A stretch of DNA of 64,000 bases from PNMQ01 sp964478775 (GCA_964478775.1 CAYZJC010000004.1:1-64000); one strand, 5' to 3'; shown: positions 1-9,330, counted from the stretch's first letter. The notes: generated by a model not told the origin, from the sequence alone. Program-made: numbers and translations.

Positions 1-72
1 GGTTCCGCAAGCGGCGGCTATAACGACGGAGGCAACGGATATAGCGAAGTCGGCGGTTCCGCAAGCGGCGGC
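1..72 (+). repeat. Two direct copies of an 18-bp Gly/Ser-coding unit
   Basis: The 18 bases at 1-18 recur exactly at 55-72, in frame, encoding GSASGG. The offset of 54 bp is a multiple of three, so gain or loss of a unit would keep the frame. More copies may lie left of the window. Confidence 0.7.
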
Positions 73-375
73 GGGGGCGAAAACTTGAGCAACACTTCAT
101 CGTCCTCATCTGGTAACAACCAGCAGACTTCCGCCATCAATAACAGTAGGGCATCTGGCAATAAAAGTGGTGGCGGTAATTCAACTGCCCAATCCAACAC
201 TTCACCGACAAGCAAAACAGCAACTCAACAAAACACGACTACCAAGACAAATCAAGCTAAGGTCGAAAAGAAGGCACCTCCTCCTCCTGAGCCAAGCCTT
301 GCTGAGCTTGCCCTCAACGGAGGAGCAGCCCCAGCACCAGCAGGGAAAAAAGCTGGACTCCCTTCTGAATACTAA
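1..375 (+). CDS. C-terminal part of a Gly/Ser-rich low-complexity protein (5' end outside window)
   Basis: Reading frame 1 is open from the first base to a TAA at 373-375, so this is the last 124 residues of a larger protein. It starts with glycine/serine/asparagine-rich sequence in which a GSASGG hexapeptide occurs twice. It continues through a Ser/Asn/Thr/Gln-rich linker and a KKAPPPPEP proline patch, and ends in LPSEY. A TTG near base 85 could be read as a start, but the frame is open upstream and the composition is continuous, so the gene enters from the left. I do not recognise a family. Such tails occur on surface and conjugation/secretion proteins, but nothing here decides between them. 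Confidence 0.6.
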   Translation, partial: GSASGGYNDGGNGYSEVGGSASGGGGENLSNTSSSSSGNNQQTSAINNSRASGNKSGGGNSTAQSNTSPTSKTATQQNTTTKTNQAKVEKKAPPPPEPSLAELALNGGAAPAPAGKKAGLPSEY

Positions 376-614
376 TTCTTAGACACCTTGTGTTGCCAGA
401 AATCTATATTTTCTGTCAAAGTTTAACAGCTGTTGCACTTCAATCAGTGAAGATGTCGCCCCTTTAATCCCCCCAAAACCTGTAAAAAAATTAACTGTTT
501 TTTAACTTTTCAGCCCTTAAGAAGGCTAGCTTTTGGCTAGACATTTGTAAAATAATTGTCTACACTACGCGTACACTCTTAAATGTAAAAAACTATTTTT
601 AAAGGCTTTTTATT

Positions 615-1397
615 ATGAAATCTAAAATATGGACAGTGTTCTTAGCCGCATTCCTCACATTATCTGGCTGTAAAGAAGACAAGCCTGCTGAAAACAATAA
701 TAACGCAGACGCAAGCAAGCTGAATGTGGTGATGTCTATAGACTATGCCCCTTTTGAATTTTATAAAAATGGGCAAATTATTGGCTTTGATGTAGATTTT
801 ATTAATAAAATTGGCGAAAAATTAGGACGCACTATTGTCATAAAGGATTCACCCTTTGAAAGCTTGATTGCAGCCTTACAGTCAAACACAGCTGATCTTG
901 TGATATCTGCGTTAAGTGCGACAGATGAAAGAAAAAAGAGTGTTGATTTTTCAGTTTCTTATGCCATGTCACAATCAGTTATCGTAACAGCTGACCCAAA
1001 ATGTAAGTCAGTGGAAGACTTTAAAGGCAAAAAGGTGGGTGTGCAGTTAGGTTCATCTTACGAACCCTTTGTCAAAGAATGGATAGCAAAAACAGAAGGC
1101 CTGTCATACGAAGCCCTGAGCCGTGTGCCTGACCTTGTGCAAAACCTAAAAAGCGAACGTATCAGTGGCATTGTCATGGGTATTCATGAAGCTAAAACCT
1201 TATTAGCGCAAGTGACAAACCTTAAGAACCCATTGCATATCATAGAAATTCCAGATACACGTATTGATTATGCGATTGCGTTACCTAAAAATTCACCGTT
1301 GAAGAAGAAAGTTGATGACGCTATCGAACAAATGCGTGAAGATGGTACCTTATTGGCATTAACAAATAAATGGTTCGCACCTCAAGAAGCTAAGTAA
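615..1397 (+). CDS. Amino-acid ABC transporter substrate-binding lipoprotein
   Basis: This is a 260-residue periplasmic binding protein of the SBP_bac_3 type, which captures polar or basic amino acids for an ABC importer. The N-terminus is a lipoprotein signal with lipobox L-S-G-C, lipidated Cys at residue 19, and an Asn/Glu-rich tether follows. The mature part has the family's opening (V-x-x-S-x-DYAPFEF), the F-D-V-D-F segment, and the S-A-L-S-x-T-x-E-R-K motif near residues 95-105. An AAAGG sequence lies upstream of the ATG. The permease follows after 72 bp and the ATPase overlaps the permease, so the three form an import operon. The substrate cannot be fixed from sequence; arginine/lysine/glutamine-type is likely. 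Confidence 0.9.
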   Translation: MKSKIWTVFLAAFLTLSGCKEDKPAENNNNADASKLNVVMSIDYAPFEFYKNGQIIGFDVDFINKIGEKLGRTIVIKDSPFESLIAALQSNTADLVISALSATDERKKSVDFSVSYAMSQSVIVTADPKCKSVEDFKGKKVGVQLGSSYEPFVKEWIAKTEGLSYEALSRVPDLVQNLKSERISGIVMGIHEAKTLLAQVTNLKNPLHIIEIPDTRIDYAIALPKNSPLKKKVDDAIEQMREDGTLLALTNKWFAPQEAK

Positions 1398-1469
1398 ATG
1401 CCAGTAATTGATGTTTTTAATGCAGCTTAAGTCACAACGTTATTAAAAAAGGTTTTTAGGAAATATTGT

Positions 1470-2126
1470 ATGCATCTTGATTTTGCATCTCTTCTGCCAG
1501 ATCTCCCCTATATTTTACAAGGGGTTAAAATAACGTTGTTATTTACTTTTGTGTCATTATTAGGCGGGGCGCCTTTGGCCGTTGGTCTTGCGATTTGTAA
1601 GGTCAGCTCTAAAAAAAGCCTTGCAAGGTTTGCTGACCTTTATACATCTGTCTTTAGGGGGACCCCCTTATTGGTGCAGCTTGGCCTTATTTATTACGGT
1701 GTGCCACAAGTAACGGGGTATAGAATAACCACCTTTGAAGCTGGTGTCTTAACCTTTTCCCTTAATTCTGCCGCTTACGTTTCAGAAGCCATTCGTGCAG
1801 GCATTCAGTCTGTTGATGTCGGGCAATGGGAAGCAGCGCTAGTGCTAGGCTTTAGTAAAGCGCAAACATTCAGGCACATTATTTTACCCCAGGCCGTTTG
1901 GGCAACTATCCCAAGCCTTGTTAATGAAATGGTTGACTTATTAAAGGAATCAGCCCTTATTTCCACCATTGGTGAAGCAGACCTCATGCGGCGCACACAA
2001 CAAGTGGCAGGTGAAAAGTTTATGTTCTTTGAACCCTTCTTAATTGCTGCAACCCTTTACTATATCATGGTCTTTATTGTTACCTATATTGGCCGTAAGC
2101 TGGAGGCACATTTACGTTATGCTTAA
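1470..2126 (+). CDS. Amino-acid ABC transporter permease (HisM/GlnP type)
   Basis: A 218-residue inner-membrane permease with the HEQRo-type layout: N-terminal segment GVKITLLFTFVSLL, several hydrophobic helices, and the EAA cytoplasmic loop (GQWEAALVLGFSKAQTFR..ILPQA) that docks to the ATPase. The segment FRGTPLLVQL is the standard family motif. An AGGA lies upstream of the ATG. Its last eight bases overlap the start of the ATPase gene, indicating translational coupling. It is the single permease gene of the cassette, so it probably acts as a homodimer. Confidence 0.92.
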   Translation: MHLDFASLLPDLPYILQGVKITLLFTFVSLLGGAPLAVGLAICKVSSKKSLARFADLYTSVFRGTPLLVQLGLIYYGVPQVTGYRITTFEAGVLTFSLNSAAYVSEAIRAGIQSVDVGQWEAALVLGFSKAQTFRHIILPQAVWATIPSLVNEMVDLLKESALISTIGEADLMRRTQQVAGEKFMFFEPFLIAATLYYIMVFIVTYIGRKLEAHLRYA

Positions 2127-2853
2127 GCTTTCAGACGTTGCCTTAGATATGCAAGGTAAAACCATTTTAAATACCTTTTCAACCACCCTACAGGCCAATA
2201 AAATTACTGTTATTTTAGGGTCTTCAGGTGCAGGTAAAACTTCTTTTTTAAGGTGTGCAGCGGGCCTTACCCCCACCACTAAAGGGCACATTACGTTAAA
2301 TGACAGACCTATGGCACAATGGCAAAAAGGTGAAGTTGGTGTTGTCTTTCAAAGCTTTAATTTGTTTCCGCATTTAAGCATTTTAGAAAACCTCACCTTA
2401 AGTGTGGTGACTGTTAAAAACACCCCTATAGATATGGCGCACCAACTTGCAACCCAGTTGTTACAACAATTTGGCATGGCGGACTTGGCACAATCAAAAC
2501 CCCACCGGTTGTCTGGCGGCCAAAAGCAGCGTGTTGCCATAGCCCGCGCTTTGATGATGGACCCCCATGTTCTCTTTTTTGACGAACCAACGTCAGCCTT
2601 AGACCCAGAACTGATTCATGATGTACAAAATTCCATTATGGCCCTTAAAAAGGAAGATCGCGTTATTTGTATTGTAACGCATGCCATAAAATTAGCACAA
2701 AGCATTGCTGACCATATTTTGTTTTTTGATAAAGGGCTTTTGCTGGACGACGTCACAAAGGAAGATTTTTTTAGCCCCCATTCAAACCATTTATCAAAGC
2801 GATCACGTGAATTTTTAACCAACCTTGATGCTTTTATAGACATGTCAGCATAA
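2119..2853 (+). CDS. Amino-acid ABC transporter ATP-binding protein
   Basis: A 244-residue ABC ATPase energising the importer above. Walker A is GSSGAGKT (about residues 34-41), the signature is LSGGQKQR, Walker B is VLFFDEPTSALDPE, and the switch histidine is in IVTHA. I chose the ATG at 2119 rather than the upstream in-frame ATG at 2044. The shorter form begins exactly like the family (MLKLSDVALD), and the extra 25 residues would be translated out of frame inside the permease helices. It overlaps the permease stop by eight bases and ends just before a strong hairpin. Confidence 0.92.
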   Translation: MLKLSDVALDMQGKTILNTFSTTLQANKITVILGSSGAGKTSFLRCAAGLTPTTKGHITLNDRPMAQWQKGEVGVVFQSFNLFPHLSILENLTLSVVTVKNTPIDMAHQLATQLLQQFGMADLAQSKPHRLSGGQKQRVAIARALMMDPHVLFFDEPTSALDPELIHDVQNSIMALKKEDRVICIVTHAIKLAQSIADHILFFDKGLLLDDVTKEDFFSPHSNHLSKRSREFLTNLDAFIDMSA

Positions 2854-2856
2854 AAT

Positions 2857-2889
2857 AACCACCCTTAATTTTTCTTAAGGGTGGTTTTG
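2857..2889. terminator. Bidirectional intrinsic terminator after the ABC operon
   Basis: A perfect 12-bp inverted repeat (AACCACCCTTAA at 2857-2868, its complement at 2875-2886) has a 6-base pyrimidine loop and short T/A runs on both sides. It lies between the converging ABC operon and the minus-strand secreted-protein gene and can serve both. Confidence 0.85.
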
Positions 2890-2893
2890 CAAA

Positions 2894-4483
2894 TTATGAA
2901 GGGCTGTTGCCTTTAACTTCAAGTTTTGGCAAGATCGCATTGTCAGTAAGAGAAAGTTTTGACCCATTAATCATATCGACTTTGTCAGCCAAACGAACTT
3001 TTTCAAACATGGCAGCATCTGTATGGGCAGGCATACTAAAGTTAAATAATTTGCCATCAATATTGTTTGCTGCACTATAAACAAGGGCAGAGCTTCCTGA
3101 AACACTTTGTGAGGTTGTAAAGTCACTAGTTGAAACCTTATAGAACCCTGCAGCTAGACCGGCATCACTCATATAAACAGTGCCTAAACTTGCTACAGCA
3201 TATTGTTCTGGTGCTTTCAACAGTGGCAGAACTGAGTCATTGAGGATAAGTTTTTGACCAGCCGCACCGTAAATGACTCTGGCCGTATCACCCAAAGATG
3301 ACGGGTTAGCTGTAAATGCTTCACTACGATTGTTATTCCGATAAAAACCATCCTGGATACTGCCACCAGCGGGTATATAGGCACTATAGTAAGAAAAGTC
3401 ATCTAGTGTTGCATCTCTCGAGCCAACCACCTGACCTTCATCATCATACTGGTCAATTTGCACAGCTACCATCCCTCCGAGGTCACTCAGAAAAAGCTTT
3501 TCATCCTGATCACCAGTCGAATTATACACAGTTTGATTTAAATTTTCTCCATCTAAATCAGCTAGCGTATTATAGTAAATTGTTGTTGAAGCTAAATAAA
3601 AACCATTTTCTAATGAAGTGCCATCGTAAAAAATTTCACTTGTTTGAAAATCTGACAATTTATATGGACGCTCTGCTTCAATGACAGCAGTTGAATGCGC
3701 TGTATCACTGGTGATATAGTAATTGTTGTTAGCGTCTTTATATAAAACAGCTGAATTATTGTCAGTTGCTGTATAAGCAGTTGAACCAGTAAGTGCAAGA
3801 CCAGCTGCAATACCAACATCTGCGTTCACATAGTAAAGCGTTCCACTATTGCTTGCACGTAAAGAACTGAGAGTCCATTGAATAGAGCCGTGTCCGTCAA
3901 TACTGGCATTGACTTTGCTATTAATGACCATTTTATCGTTATTGTGTGCTTTTGCATAATCTTTATTCAAAAGAATATCAGTCATTTGTGACCCATTGTT
4001 GATAAATTCAATCGTCACTGCCGTGGCACCATCTTGCGCAATTGCCCCTAATTGTGTGGGGTGGTCATTGACATCAATCGCAATAGATGCCCCCTCTGCT
4101 ATGGTGATTTTCCCATCTAAATCAATATTGTCTGCTCTGGCTTGCAAGGCTGTAGCAGTTGCCATTGTAATGCCGGCCCCTAATGAACCGTTATGGTCAA
4201 ATGCAACTGTACCCGCATCTGCGTACAACCTACCTTCAATCTTACCTGACCCACTGTGGTCGCCACTTAAAAATAACACACCGTCACCTTCTTTATGAAA
4301 TTCATCACTTGAAGCAAGCACAAGGTTGCCATTATTCAGCGTACCTGATTTCCCCGAAGCAATGTCAAGGCTTACTGAGTTGGCAGCCGCATGATGCGAA
4401 CAAGCCAATAATAGTGCTCAAGCCAATAATAGTGCTGTTGAACTTAACGCTAACTTGGTTGTTAAAGAACTTAATACTTTCAT
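2894..4483 (-). pseudogene. Secreted autotransporter-like repeat protein with in-frame TGA in its signal peptide
   Basis: The intended start is ATG at 4483, preceded by AAAAGGAT at 4492-4499. It encodes a signal peptide similar to that of the paralogue at 14950. Codon 22 is TGA (4420-4418), created inside an 18-bp tandem duplication, after which the same frame runs open for about 500 residues. TGA is a genuine stop in this genome (fliO and the triple-CheW gene end in it), so full-length export needs reversion or read-through. The body starts with an autotransporter-associated beta-strand-like region (LSG-x-HSGSGKIEG..YADAGT) and continues with about four copies of a module marked by Y-Y/V-Y...G-L/I-x-x-GFY. 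No outer-membrane barrel follows. A TTG at 4408 could restart translation but has no ribosome site and would lack a complete signal peptide. Confidence 0.8.
4400..4435. repeat. 18-bp tandem duplication in a signal-peptide coding region
   Basis: Two adjacent 18-base units, 4400-4417 and 4418-4435, differ only in the first base (a versus t on the plus strand). Read on the minus strand each encodes ALLLA plus TGT (Cys) or TGA (stop). Removing the TGA-containing unit joins the signal peptide to LLLAC and restores one open frame. Confidence 0.92.
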
Positions 4484-4849
4484 CTTTCTAATCCTTTTAA
4501 AAAACTTTTCGCTACATTATTATTTATAAATGAAATATATTAACAAATAGTTAACATAAATAAAAAAAATAATAAATCAATTAAATAAGAAATAATTCCC
4601 AAGGAAAGTTCTATCTCATTCACAATGCCTCTATGCGATTTACGTGAATTTGGGTATTAGACTTGCGGGAAAAGGTTTGTCAACGTACAATAAGTATTAT
4701 AGCTTGTCGTTTATAATTTGGCTTATGCACCCTATCATTTGCTTGTGGGGTAGTTACCGCATTTTTTTGCATATCAATACCCAATATATAAAGAGACCAA
4801 GCTTAGTACATATTTGAAAATGAAAATCTTGATGAAGGATGAAATCAAC
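4484..4849. other. AT-rich divergent intergenic region
   Basis: This region of roughly 365 bp separates two divergent starts. It contains the ribosome site of the minus-strand gene at its left edge. A perfect TATAAT lies at 4712-4717, upstream of the aldolase gene, with no good -35 at the normal distance. I see no ORF with a start signal. Confidence 0.5.
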
Positions 4850-5860
4850 ATGACAACGAATGAAGCAATTGCGCAACAATTACAAGACACCATTACAAAG
4901 CTCACACAACCTTTTAAAGGTATTTTGGCAGCGGATGAGTCAACAATCAGCATTGGTCGTAAATTTGCCGCATGGGGCCTTGAAAACACGGTTTGTCATC
5001 GTTATAACTACCGTTTCATGTTGTTGACGACACCTCATTTGAATGACTATGTGTCAGGTGTTATTTTGTATGATGAAACTTTTCATCAAGAATACGACGG
5101 TGTTCCTGTCCCCCACTATTTAGCTACCAATGGTATTGTGCCTGGCATTAAGGTTGACTTAGGGCTAAAGGCAGCGCATGTTCCTAGTGCCATTACGGGT
5201 GAAGAGGTGACAACCGGCCTTGATGATTTGAAAAGTCGTTGTGTGGCCTATGAAGAACAAGGGGCGAGGTTTGCAAAGTGGCGCGCTGTCTTTCATATTT
5301 CAGACAATCAACCTTCTGACGCTGTTATTTTACAAAACTGTGAAGACCTTGCAAGATATGCGAAAATTTGTCAAGAAACAGGGATTGTGCCCATTGTGGA
5401 ACCTGAAGTCTTGACACAAGGTGACCATAATGAAAATGTGTGTTATGAAGTCACTGAACGCGTGTTAGCACAATTGTTTAAGTCATTAGATGCGCATAAA
5501 GTTGACCTTGGAACCCTGATCTTAAAGCCAAGTATGGTCACACCCGGTGCAACGTGTGTGCATTATGACCAACAGACAAATGCCACTCTTACCTTTAAAC
5601 TGTTGAAGGCACTTGTTCCTGCTGCTGTGCCTTCTGTTATGTTCTTGTCAGGTGGTCAAAGCGATGATGATGCAACCCTTCACTTAAAACTTATCAACCA
5701 AGCTGGTGAAAAACCTTGGTACGTGAGTTTTTCCTATGGCAGAGCTTTGCAAGACTGCGCATTAGCCGTTTGGAAAGGTGTTGAGAAAAACATAGAGGCT
5801 GGTCAAGACACTTTGTTACAAAGGGCCAAACTAAACAGCCTGGCTGTTGAAGGAAAATAG
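4850..5860 (+). CDS. fda: Class I fructose-bisphosphate aldolase
   Basis: A 336-residue Schiff-base aldolase that cleaves fructose 1,6-bisphosphate to dihydroxyacetone phosphate and glyceraldehyde 3-phosphate in the cytosol. Family landmarks are KGILAADEST near residue 22, the Schiff-base lysine in LILKPSMVTPG, and FLSGGQSDDDAT toward the C-terminus. The ATG at 4850 was chosen because GAAGGAT sits about 9 bases upstream and the protein then begins as expected; in-frame TTG (4814) and ATG (4832) codons lie further up. ubiG starts 4 bases after its stop, so the two are probably cotranscribed, although their pathways are unrelated. Confidence 0.93.
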   Translation: MTTNEAIAQQLQDTITKLTQPFKGILAADESTISIGRKFAAWGLENTVCHRYNYRFMLLTTPHLNDYVSGVILYDETFHQEYDGVPVPHYLATNGIVPGIKVDLGLKAAHVPSAITGEEVTTGLDDLKSRCVAYEEQGARFAKWRAVFHISDNQPSDAVILQNCEDLARYAKICQETGIVPIVEPEVLTQGDHNENVCYEVTERVLAQLFKSLDAHKVDLGTLILKPSMVTPGATCVHYDQQTNATLTFKLLKALVPAAVPSVMFLSGGQSDDDATLHLKLINQAGEKPWYVSFSYGRALQDCALAVWKGVEKNIEAGQDTLLQRAKLNSLAVEGK

Positions 5861-5864
5861 TTTT

Positions 5865-6596
5865 ATGTCTACGGTTAACCCACAGCAAGTTGAATTGTTT
5901 GACAAAGACGCCCCCTTATGGTGGAAAGTGGGTGGGCCATTTGATTTATTGCATGCCATGAATCGGCTGCGCATTGAATTTATAACAGATCAAGTGCCGC
6001 ATCTTCAAAGGCTTAAGGTATTAGATATTGGTTGCGGCGGCGGTATATTGGCTGAACCCTTGACACGCCTTGGAGCTATCGTTACAGGAATTGATGCCAC
6101 CCAAAGCGCTATTGATGTCGCAAAGCAGCATGCCCATGAAATGGGCCTTGCTATTGACTATCATTGCGTTGACGTGGAAACCTTTGCAGCGCAGCATGCA
6201 GGTACCTTTGATTTGGTTATCGCATCTGAAATTATTGAACATGTTGAAAACCCACAAAATTTCTTGTCTGCAGCGCTGACCTGTTTAAAACCAGAGGTGA
6301 ACTTTGGCCTTATTGTTTCAACAATCAATAAGACGTGGATGTCATGGCTAGGTGCCATTGTGGGGGCAGAATATGTTTTAAGGCTTGTTGCACGTGGTAC
6401 ACATGACTGGCAACACTTTTTAAAGCCAAGTGAAATTGCAGGGCTTTTAACACACATCAATACAGCGCAACAATTACCCCCCTACCATTGGCAAGAACTT
6501 CGGGGCATGAAACTAGATATTTGTAAAAAAGAATGGCGTTGGACCAAAGATTTATCCATTAATTATATTGGGGTTATTAAAAAAGGAGATTCTTAA
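5865..6596 (+). CDS. ubiG: Ubiquinone biosynthesis O-methyltransferase UbiG
   Basis: A 243-residue SAM-dependent methyltransferase that performs both O-methylation steps of ubiquinone synthesis. Motif I is VLDIGCGGGILAEPL near residue 50, followed by GIDAT and the acidic motif IASEIIEHVENP. The start context (VELFDKDAPLWW...LHAMNRLRIEFI) matches the family's D-x-x-x-WWD-type N-terminus, which points to the ATG at 5865. AGGAAAA at 5851 serves as ribosome site and overlaps the aldolase stop. Presence of UbiG implies aerobic respiration with ubiquinone, in line with the cytochrome b561 that follows. Confidence 0.93.
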   Translation: MSTVNPQQVELFDKDAPLWWKVGGPFDLLHAMNRLRIEFITDQVPHLQRLKVLDIGCGGGILAEPLTRLGAIVTGIDATQSAIDVAKQHAHEMGLAIDYHCVDVETFAAQHAGTFDLVIASEIIEHVENPQNFLSAALTCLKPEVNFGLIVSTINKTWMSWLGAIVGAEYVLRLVARGTHDWQHFLKPSEIAGLLTHINTAQQLPPYHWQELRGMKLDICKKEWRWTKDLSINYIGVIKKGDS

Positions 6597-6644
6597 CCAT
6601 ATATTAAATTCTTCCACTCTAGAATATTGAGGAGGAGATTTTAA

Positions 6645-7226
6645 ATGGCAAAATCATCAACAAAAAAAGAATTGTTCCCTATAGCGCAAGAACAGGGGTA
6701 TTCCTTACTACTCAAATCATTGCATTGGGGAATGGCAATTTTATTTATGGGGGTGTTGGTCATTGGCTTTATGCTAGATGATATACCAGCGGAATATAAA
6801 AAACTTGCTTACAGCGTTCATAAATCTTTAGGGATTACAATCTTAGTATTGATACCTATCAGGCTGGCAAGTCGGTTTTTGTCAGCTTCACCCTCCCCAC
6901 AAACATCAAAAGCTTTACATAAATTGTCACAAATGATGGTGTTGGGTTTATATGTTGGCATGTTGGTGATGGCAGTATCTGGTTTGTTAATGTCTGCCTA
7001 TGGTGGTCACCCTATTGCTTGGTTTGATTTTATAACCTTGCCAGAGTTTGTTATAAAAAACCCTTCTCTTTCCCAATTATTTAATTCTGTTCATGTAACA
7101 GTTGCAGCCGGTTTTGCGGTACTGATTGGTTTGCACATCATTGCGGCATTGATTCACTATTTTGTCTTCAAAGACAAAGTGATGCAAGCCATGTTACCCA
7201 GTTTAAAAAAGAGAAAAAACAAATAG
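6645..7226 (+). CDS. Cytochrome b561 family membrane protein
   Basis: A 193-residue, four-helix inner-membrane dihaem cytochrome of the CybB/b561 type, thought to move electrons between quinol and periplasmic or superoxide acceptors. Candidate haem-ligand histidines are in SLHWGMA (helix 1), SVHKSLG (helix 2) and NSVHVT..IGLHIIAALIH (helices 3-4). A very strong ribosome site (GAGGAGGAG) lies just before the ATG. An mscS-type gene follows after 23 bp. Family assignment is secure; the physiological partner is not visible. Confidence 0.9.
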   Translation: MAKSSTKKELFPIAQEQGYSLLLKSLHWGMAILFMGVLVIGFMLDDIPAEYKKLAYSVHKSLGITILVLIPIRLASRFLSASPSPQTSKALHKLSQMMVLGLYVGMLVMAVSGLLMSAYGGHPIAWFDFITLPEFVIKNPSLSQLFNSVHVTVAAGFAVLIGLHIIAALIHYFVFKDKVMQAMLPSLKKRKNK

Positions 7227-7249
7227 GATTTTGAAAGGCATAAAGTGTT

Positions 7250-8668
7250 ATGTTGCATCAGTTGAGTCAATTTAAGAAGAGTTTATGGTCATTGTTAACT
7301 TTAGGGTTAATTTTAGCAAGTGTTTCAACTGTTGACGCGCGCATAGAAGAAATTGATGCAGGGGCAGATAACCCCTTTAGTTCATTGTTTGGTTCCCCTG
7401 AGGGCACTGATAAAGCTGACGATAAAGCCAATGGCAAAGAAGAACAAAAAGATGAAAAACAAGAAGAAGCCCCTAATGAAGGCATGAAGATTCCTTCATT
7501 AACAGAAGTGATACATGAAATACGCACAGTTGACTGGCAAGCGGCATGGCAAAGTTATGTGAAAAATTTTAATTGGGTGACATTTTTATTGGCTGTTGGA
7601 AAAATAGTTGCCATCATTCTGTCTGGCATATTTGTTTATCGTTTTCTAAGAAGAACAGAAGAAAAGCATCTTATCAAAATATTAACCTTAATTCATGTCA
7701 GTGAAACGCATCTGCACGATGAACACTACCTCAATTCTATAAAAGAAATCAGTAATTGTGTTTTAAAATGGTTTTGTACTTTTCTTGTAGGGATGGCCGT
7801 TTTAGCGGAACAAGGAATGAATGTTAGCCCTGCCCTTAATCTTTCCTTAGAAGCTGCAAGAATTATACTGTTAGTTGCCGTATATGTGGTTGCAACAAAA
7901 TTCATTTTAAGAGTCGTAAAGAAAAATGTAACAAAGCACCTTCACCGTGTTCTCACTCTAAAGCATGAAGAAAGTTCAGCAACGGCAGCAACTCCGCTTG
8001 CCAAAACCATTGTTCCTATTGCTGAGTCTATCGTACATTGGCTCATATTATTTGTTGCAGCAATTGCTTTGCTCAAAGATTTGGGTATCAACACAACCCC
8101 GATTTTGTCAGCACTAGGATTGCTTGGTATTGGCATTGGCATGGGCTCTCAGGCACTCGTTAAAGATATTATCAATGGCGTGTTGACCTTGTTTGATGGC
8201 AACGTTGCTGTGGGTGATTATGTAAAAATTGGTGATAGCCTAGGTCAAATTGAGAGCATGTCATTACGTGCAATTGTTTTGCGTCACACCTCTGGTGAAT
8301 TACAAACAATTCCGTTTTCAGAAGCCGTGGGCGTATTAAACTATTCACGCAAATTCAATGTCATAGACCCATGCATTACAGTGACGCCTGACGTTGACTT
8401 TGAAGAACTCATTAAAGCCTTTCATGCAGTTCATGCAGACTTAAAAGCTGACCCAGAATATGGCCCACGGATTTTGGGAGATCTTACCGATATTGGCATT
8501 CGTTCAGCCACCATACAAGGCATTGTCACTGTCACAAACTTAATGGTCACCCCAGACCCTGAACAAGAAGTGACAGCACAGTTTAGAAAGCGCCTCTTGT
8601 CAGAATGTCAAAAACGCAATATTACACTCGCTTACTACCAAGCACCAGATGAAAGTGCATCAGCCTAA
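7250..8668 (+). CDS. MscS-family mechanosensitive ion channel
   Basis: A 472-residue inner-membrane channel that releases solutes on hypo-osmotic shock. After a signal-like first helix there is a highly charged Asp/Glu/Lys linker (about residues 35-80), then several membrane helices. The pore helix and beta domain follow: LGLLGIGIGMGSQALVKDIINGVLTLFDGNVAVGDYVKIGD. The pore shows the Gly/Ala packing typical of MscS, and the C-terminal mixed domain follows. The protein is longer than classical MscS (about 290 residues) because of the extra N-terminal part, as in larger MscS-like channels. It follows the b561 gene closely. Confidence 0.92.
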   Translation: MLHQLSQFKKSLWSLLTLGLILASVSTVDARIEEIDAGADNPFSSLFGSPEGTDKADDKANGKEEQKDEKQEEAPNEGMKIPSLTEVIHEIRTVDWQAAWQSYVKNFNWVTFLLAVGKIVAIILSGIFVYRFLRRTEEKHLIKILTLIHVSETHLHDEHYLNSIKEISNCVLKWFCTFLVGMAVLAEQGMNVSPALNLSLEAARIILLVAVYVVATKFILRVVKKNVTKHLHRVLTLKHEESSATAATPLAKTIVPIAESIVHWLILFVAAIALLKDLGINTTPILSALGLLGIGIGMGSQALVKDIINGVLTLFDGNVAVGDYVKIGDSLGQIESMSLRAIVLRHTSGELQTIPFSEAVGVLNYSRKFNVIDPCITVTPDVDFEELIKAFHAVHADLKADPEYGPRILGDLTDIGIRSATIQGIVTVTNLMVTPDPEQEVTAQFRKRLLSECQKRNITLAYYQAPDESASA

Positions 8669-8721
8669 GTTTTGCCAGCATGCCCCCAAGCTCTGTTACT
8701 TTGACATACACTCACTATGTA

Positions 8722-9330
8722 TCACATATGCTTTGAGATATCTGAGAGGGCTTGCTGTGCTTGGTGAAGAGAGTCATCTCTTTTATCTTTCATTGCAAGA
8801 CCTTGAGCATTCACAACTGTTACATCTGTTATGCCTATGAACCCTAAAATGGTTAACATGTAGGGTGTGAGATGGTCATGTGGTGTGCCTGTGCTATATC
8901 CACCTGAGGTTGTTACTAAGATTGTGGGTTTATTTTCCAATAACCCTTGTGGGCCGTGTTCTGTGTACTTAAATGTTTTTCCTGCGCGCAAAATAAGGTC
9001 AATATACGCTTTCAAGGTTCCTGGCACTGAAAAATTATGCATCGGTGTTGCGATGAGGATAGCGTCAGCAACTATAAGTTCATTGATTAATTGGTCACAC
9101 AGCGTGTTAAAATGTTCAGCGGCTTTCGCTGTGGGGGCGCCAGAAATAAAAGCTTCAAAATTTTCTGCATTGATATGAGGAAGATCTTCTCTTGCAAGGT
9201 CTCTTTCAATAACCTCATAGGGATCAATCGTATACACGGTGAGTTCATTTAAAAAATGTTGTGCCAAATTTCTAGAATGTGAATGTTCAAAACTTGGACT
9301 GGCGTTAAGAACTAATATTTTTTTAACCAT
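8722..9330 (-). CDS. azoR: FMN-dependent NADH-azoreductase / quinone reductase AzoR
   Basis: A 202-residue flavodoxin-fold oxidoreductase that reduces azo compounds and quinones with NADH and FMN. Motifs are LNASPSFEHSHSRNLAQHF for phosphate binding, PMHNFSVPGTLKAYID at the flavin ring, TSGGYS, and the late GITDVTVVNAQGLA. The start ATG has AAGGTG upstream. It is transcribed toward mscS (convergent, 53 bp apart) and away from a long non-coding stretch. A role in quinone detoxification is inferred from the family. Confidence 0.92.
   Translation of the reverse strand: MVKKILVLNASPSFEHSHSRNLAQHFLNELTVYTIDPYEVIERDLAREDLPHINAENFEAFISGAPTAKAAEHFNTLCDQLINELIVADAILIATPMHNFSVPGTLKAYIDLILRAGKTFKYTEHGPQGLLENKPTILVTTSGGYSTGTPHDHLTPYMLTILGFIGITDVTVVNAQGLAMKDKRDDSLHQAQQALSDISKHM

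Noticed and set aside
480..530. Terminator between the left-edge gene and the ABC operon
   Set aside because: The A-rich and T-rich halves near 483-508 pair only imperfectly and contain no GC core.
2894..4420. Idea that TGA encodes tryptophan here, making the secreted-protein gene intact
   Set aside because: fliO and the triple-CheW gene both end in TGA at the correct family length and overlap the next start, so TGA is a stop.
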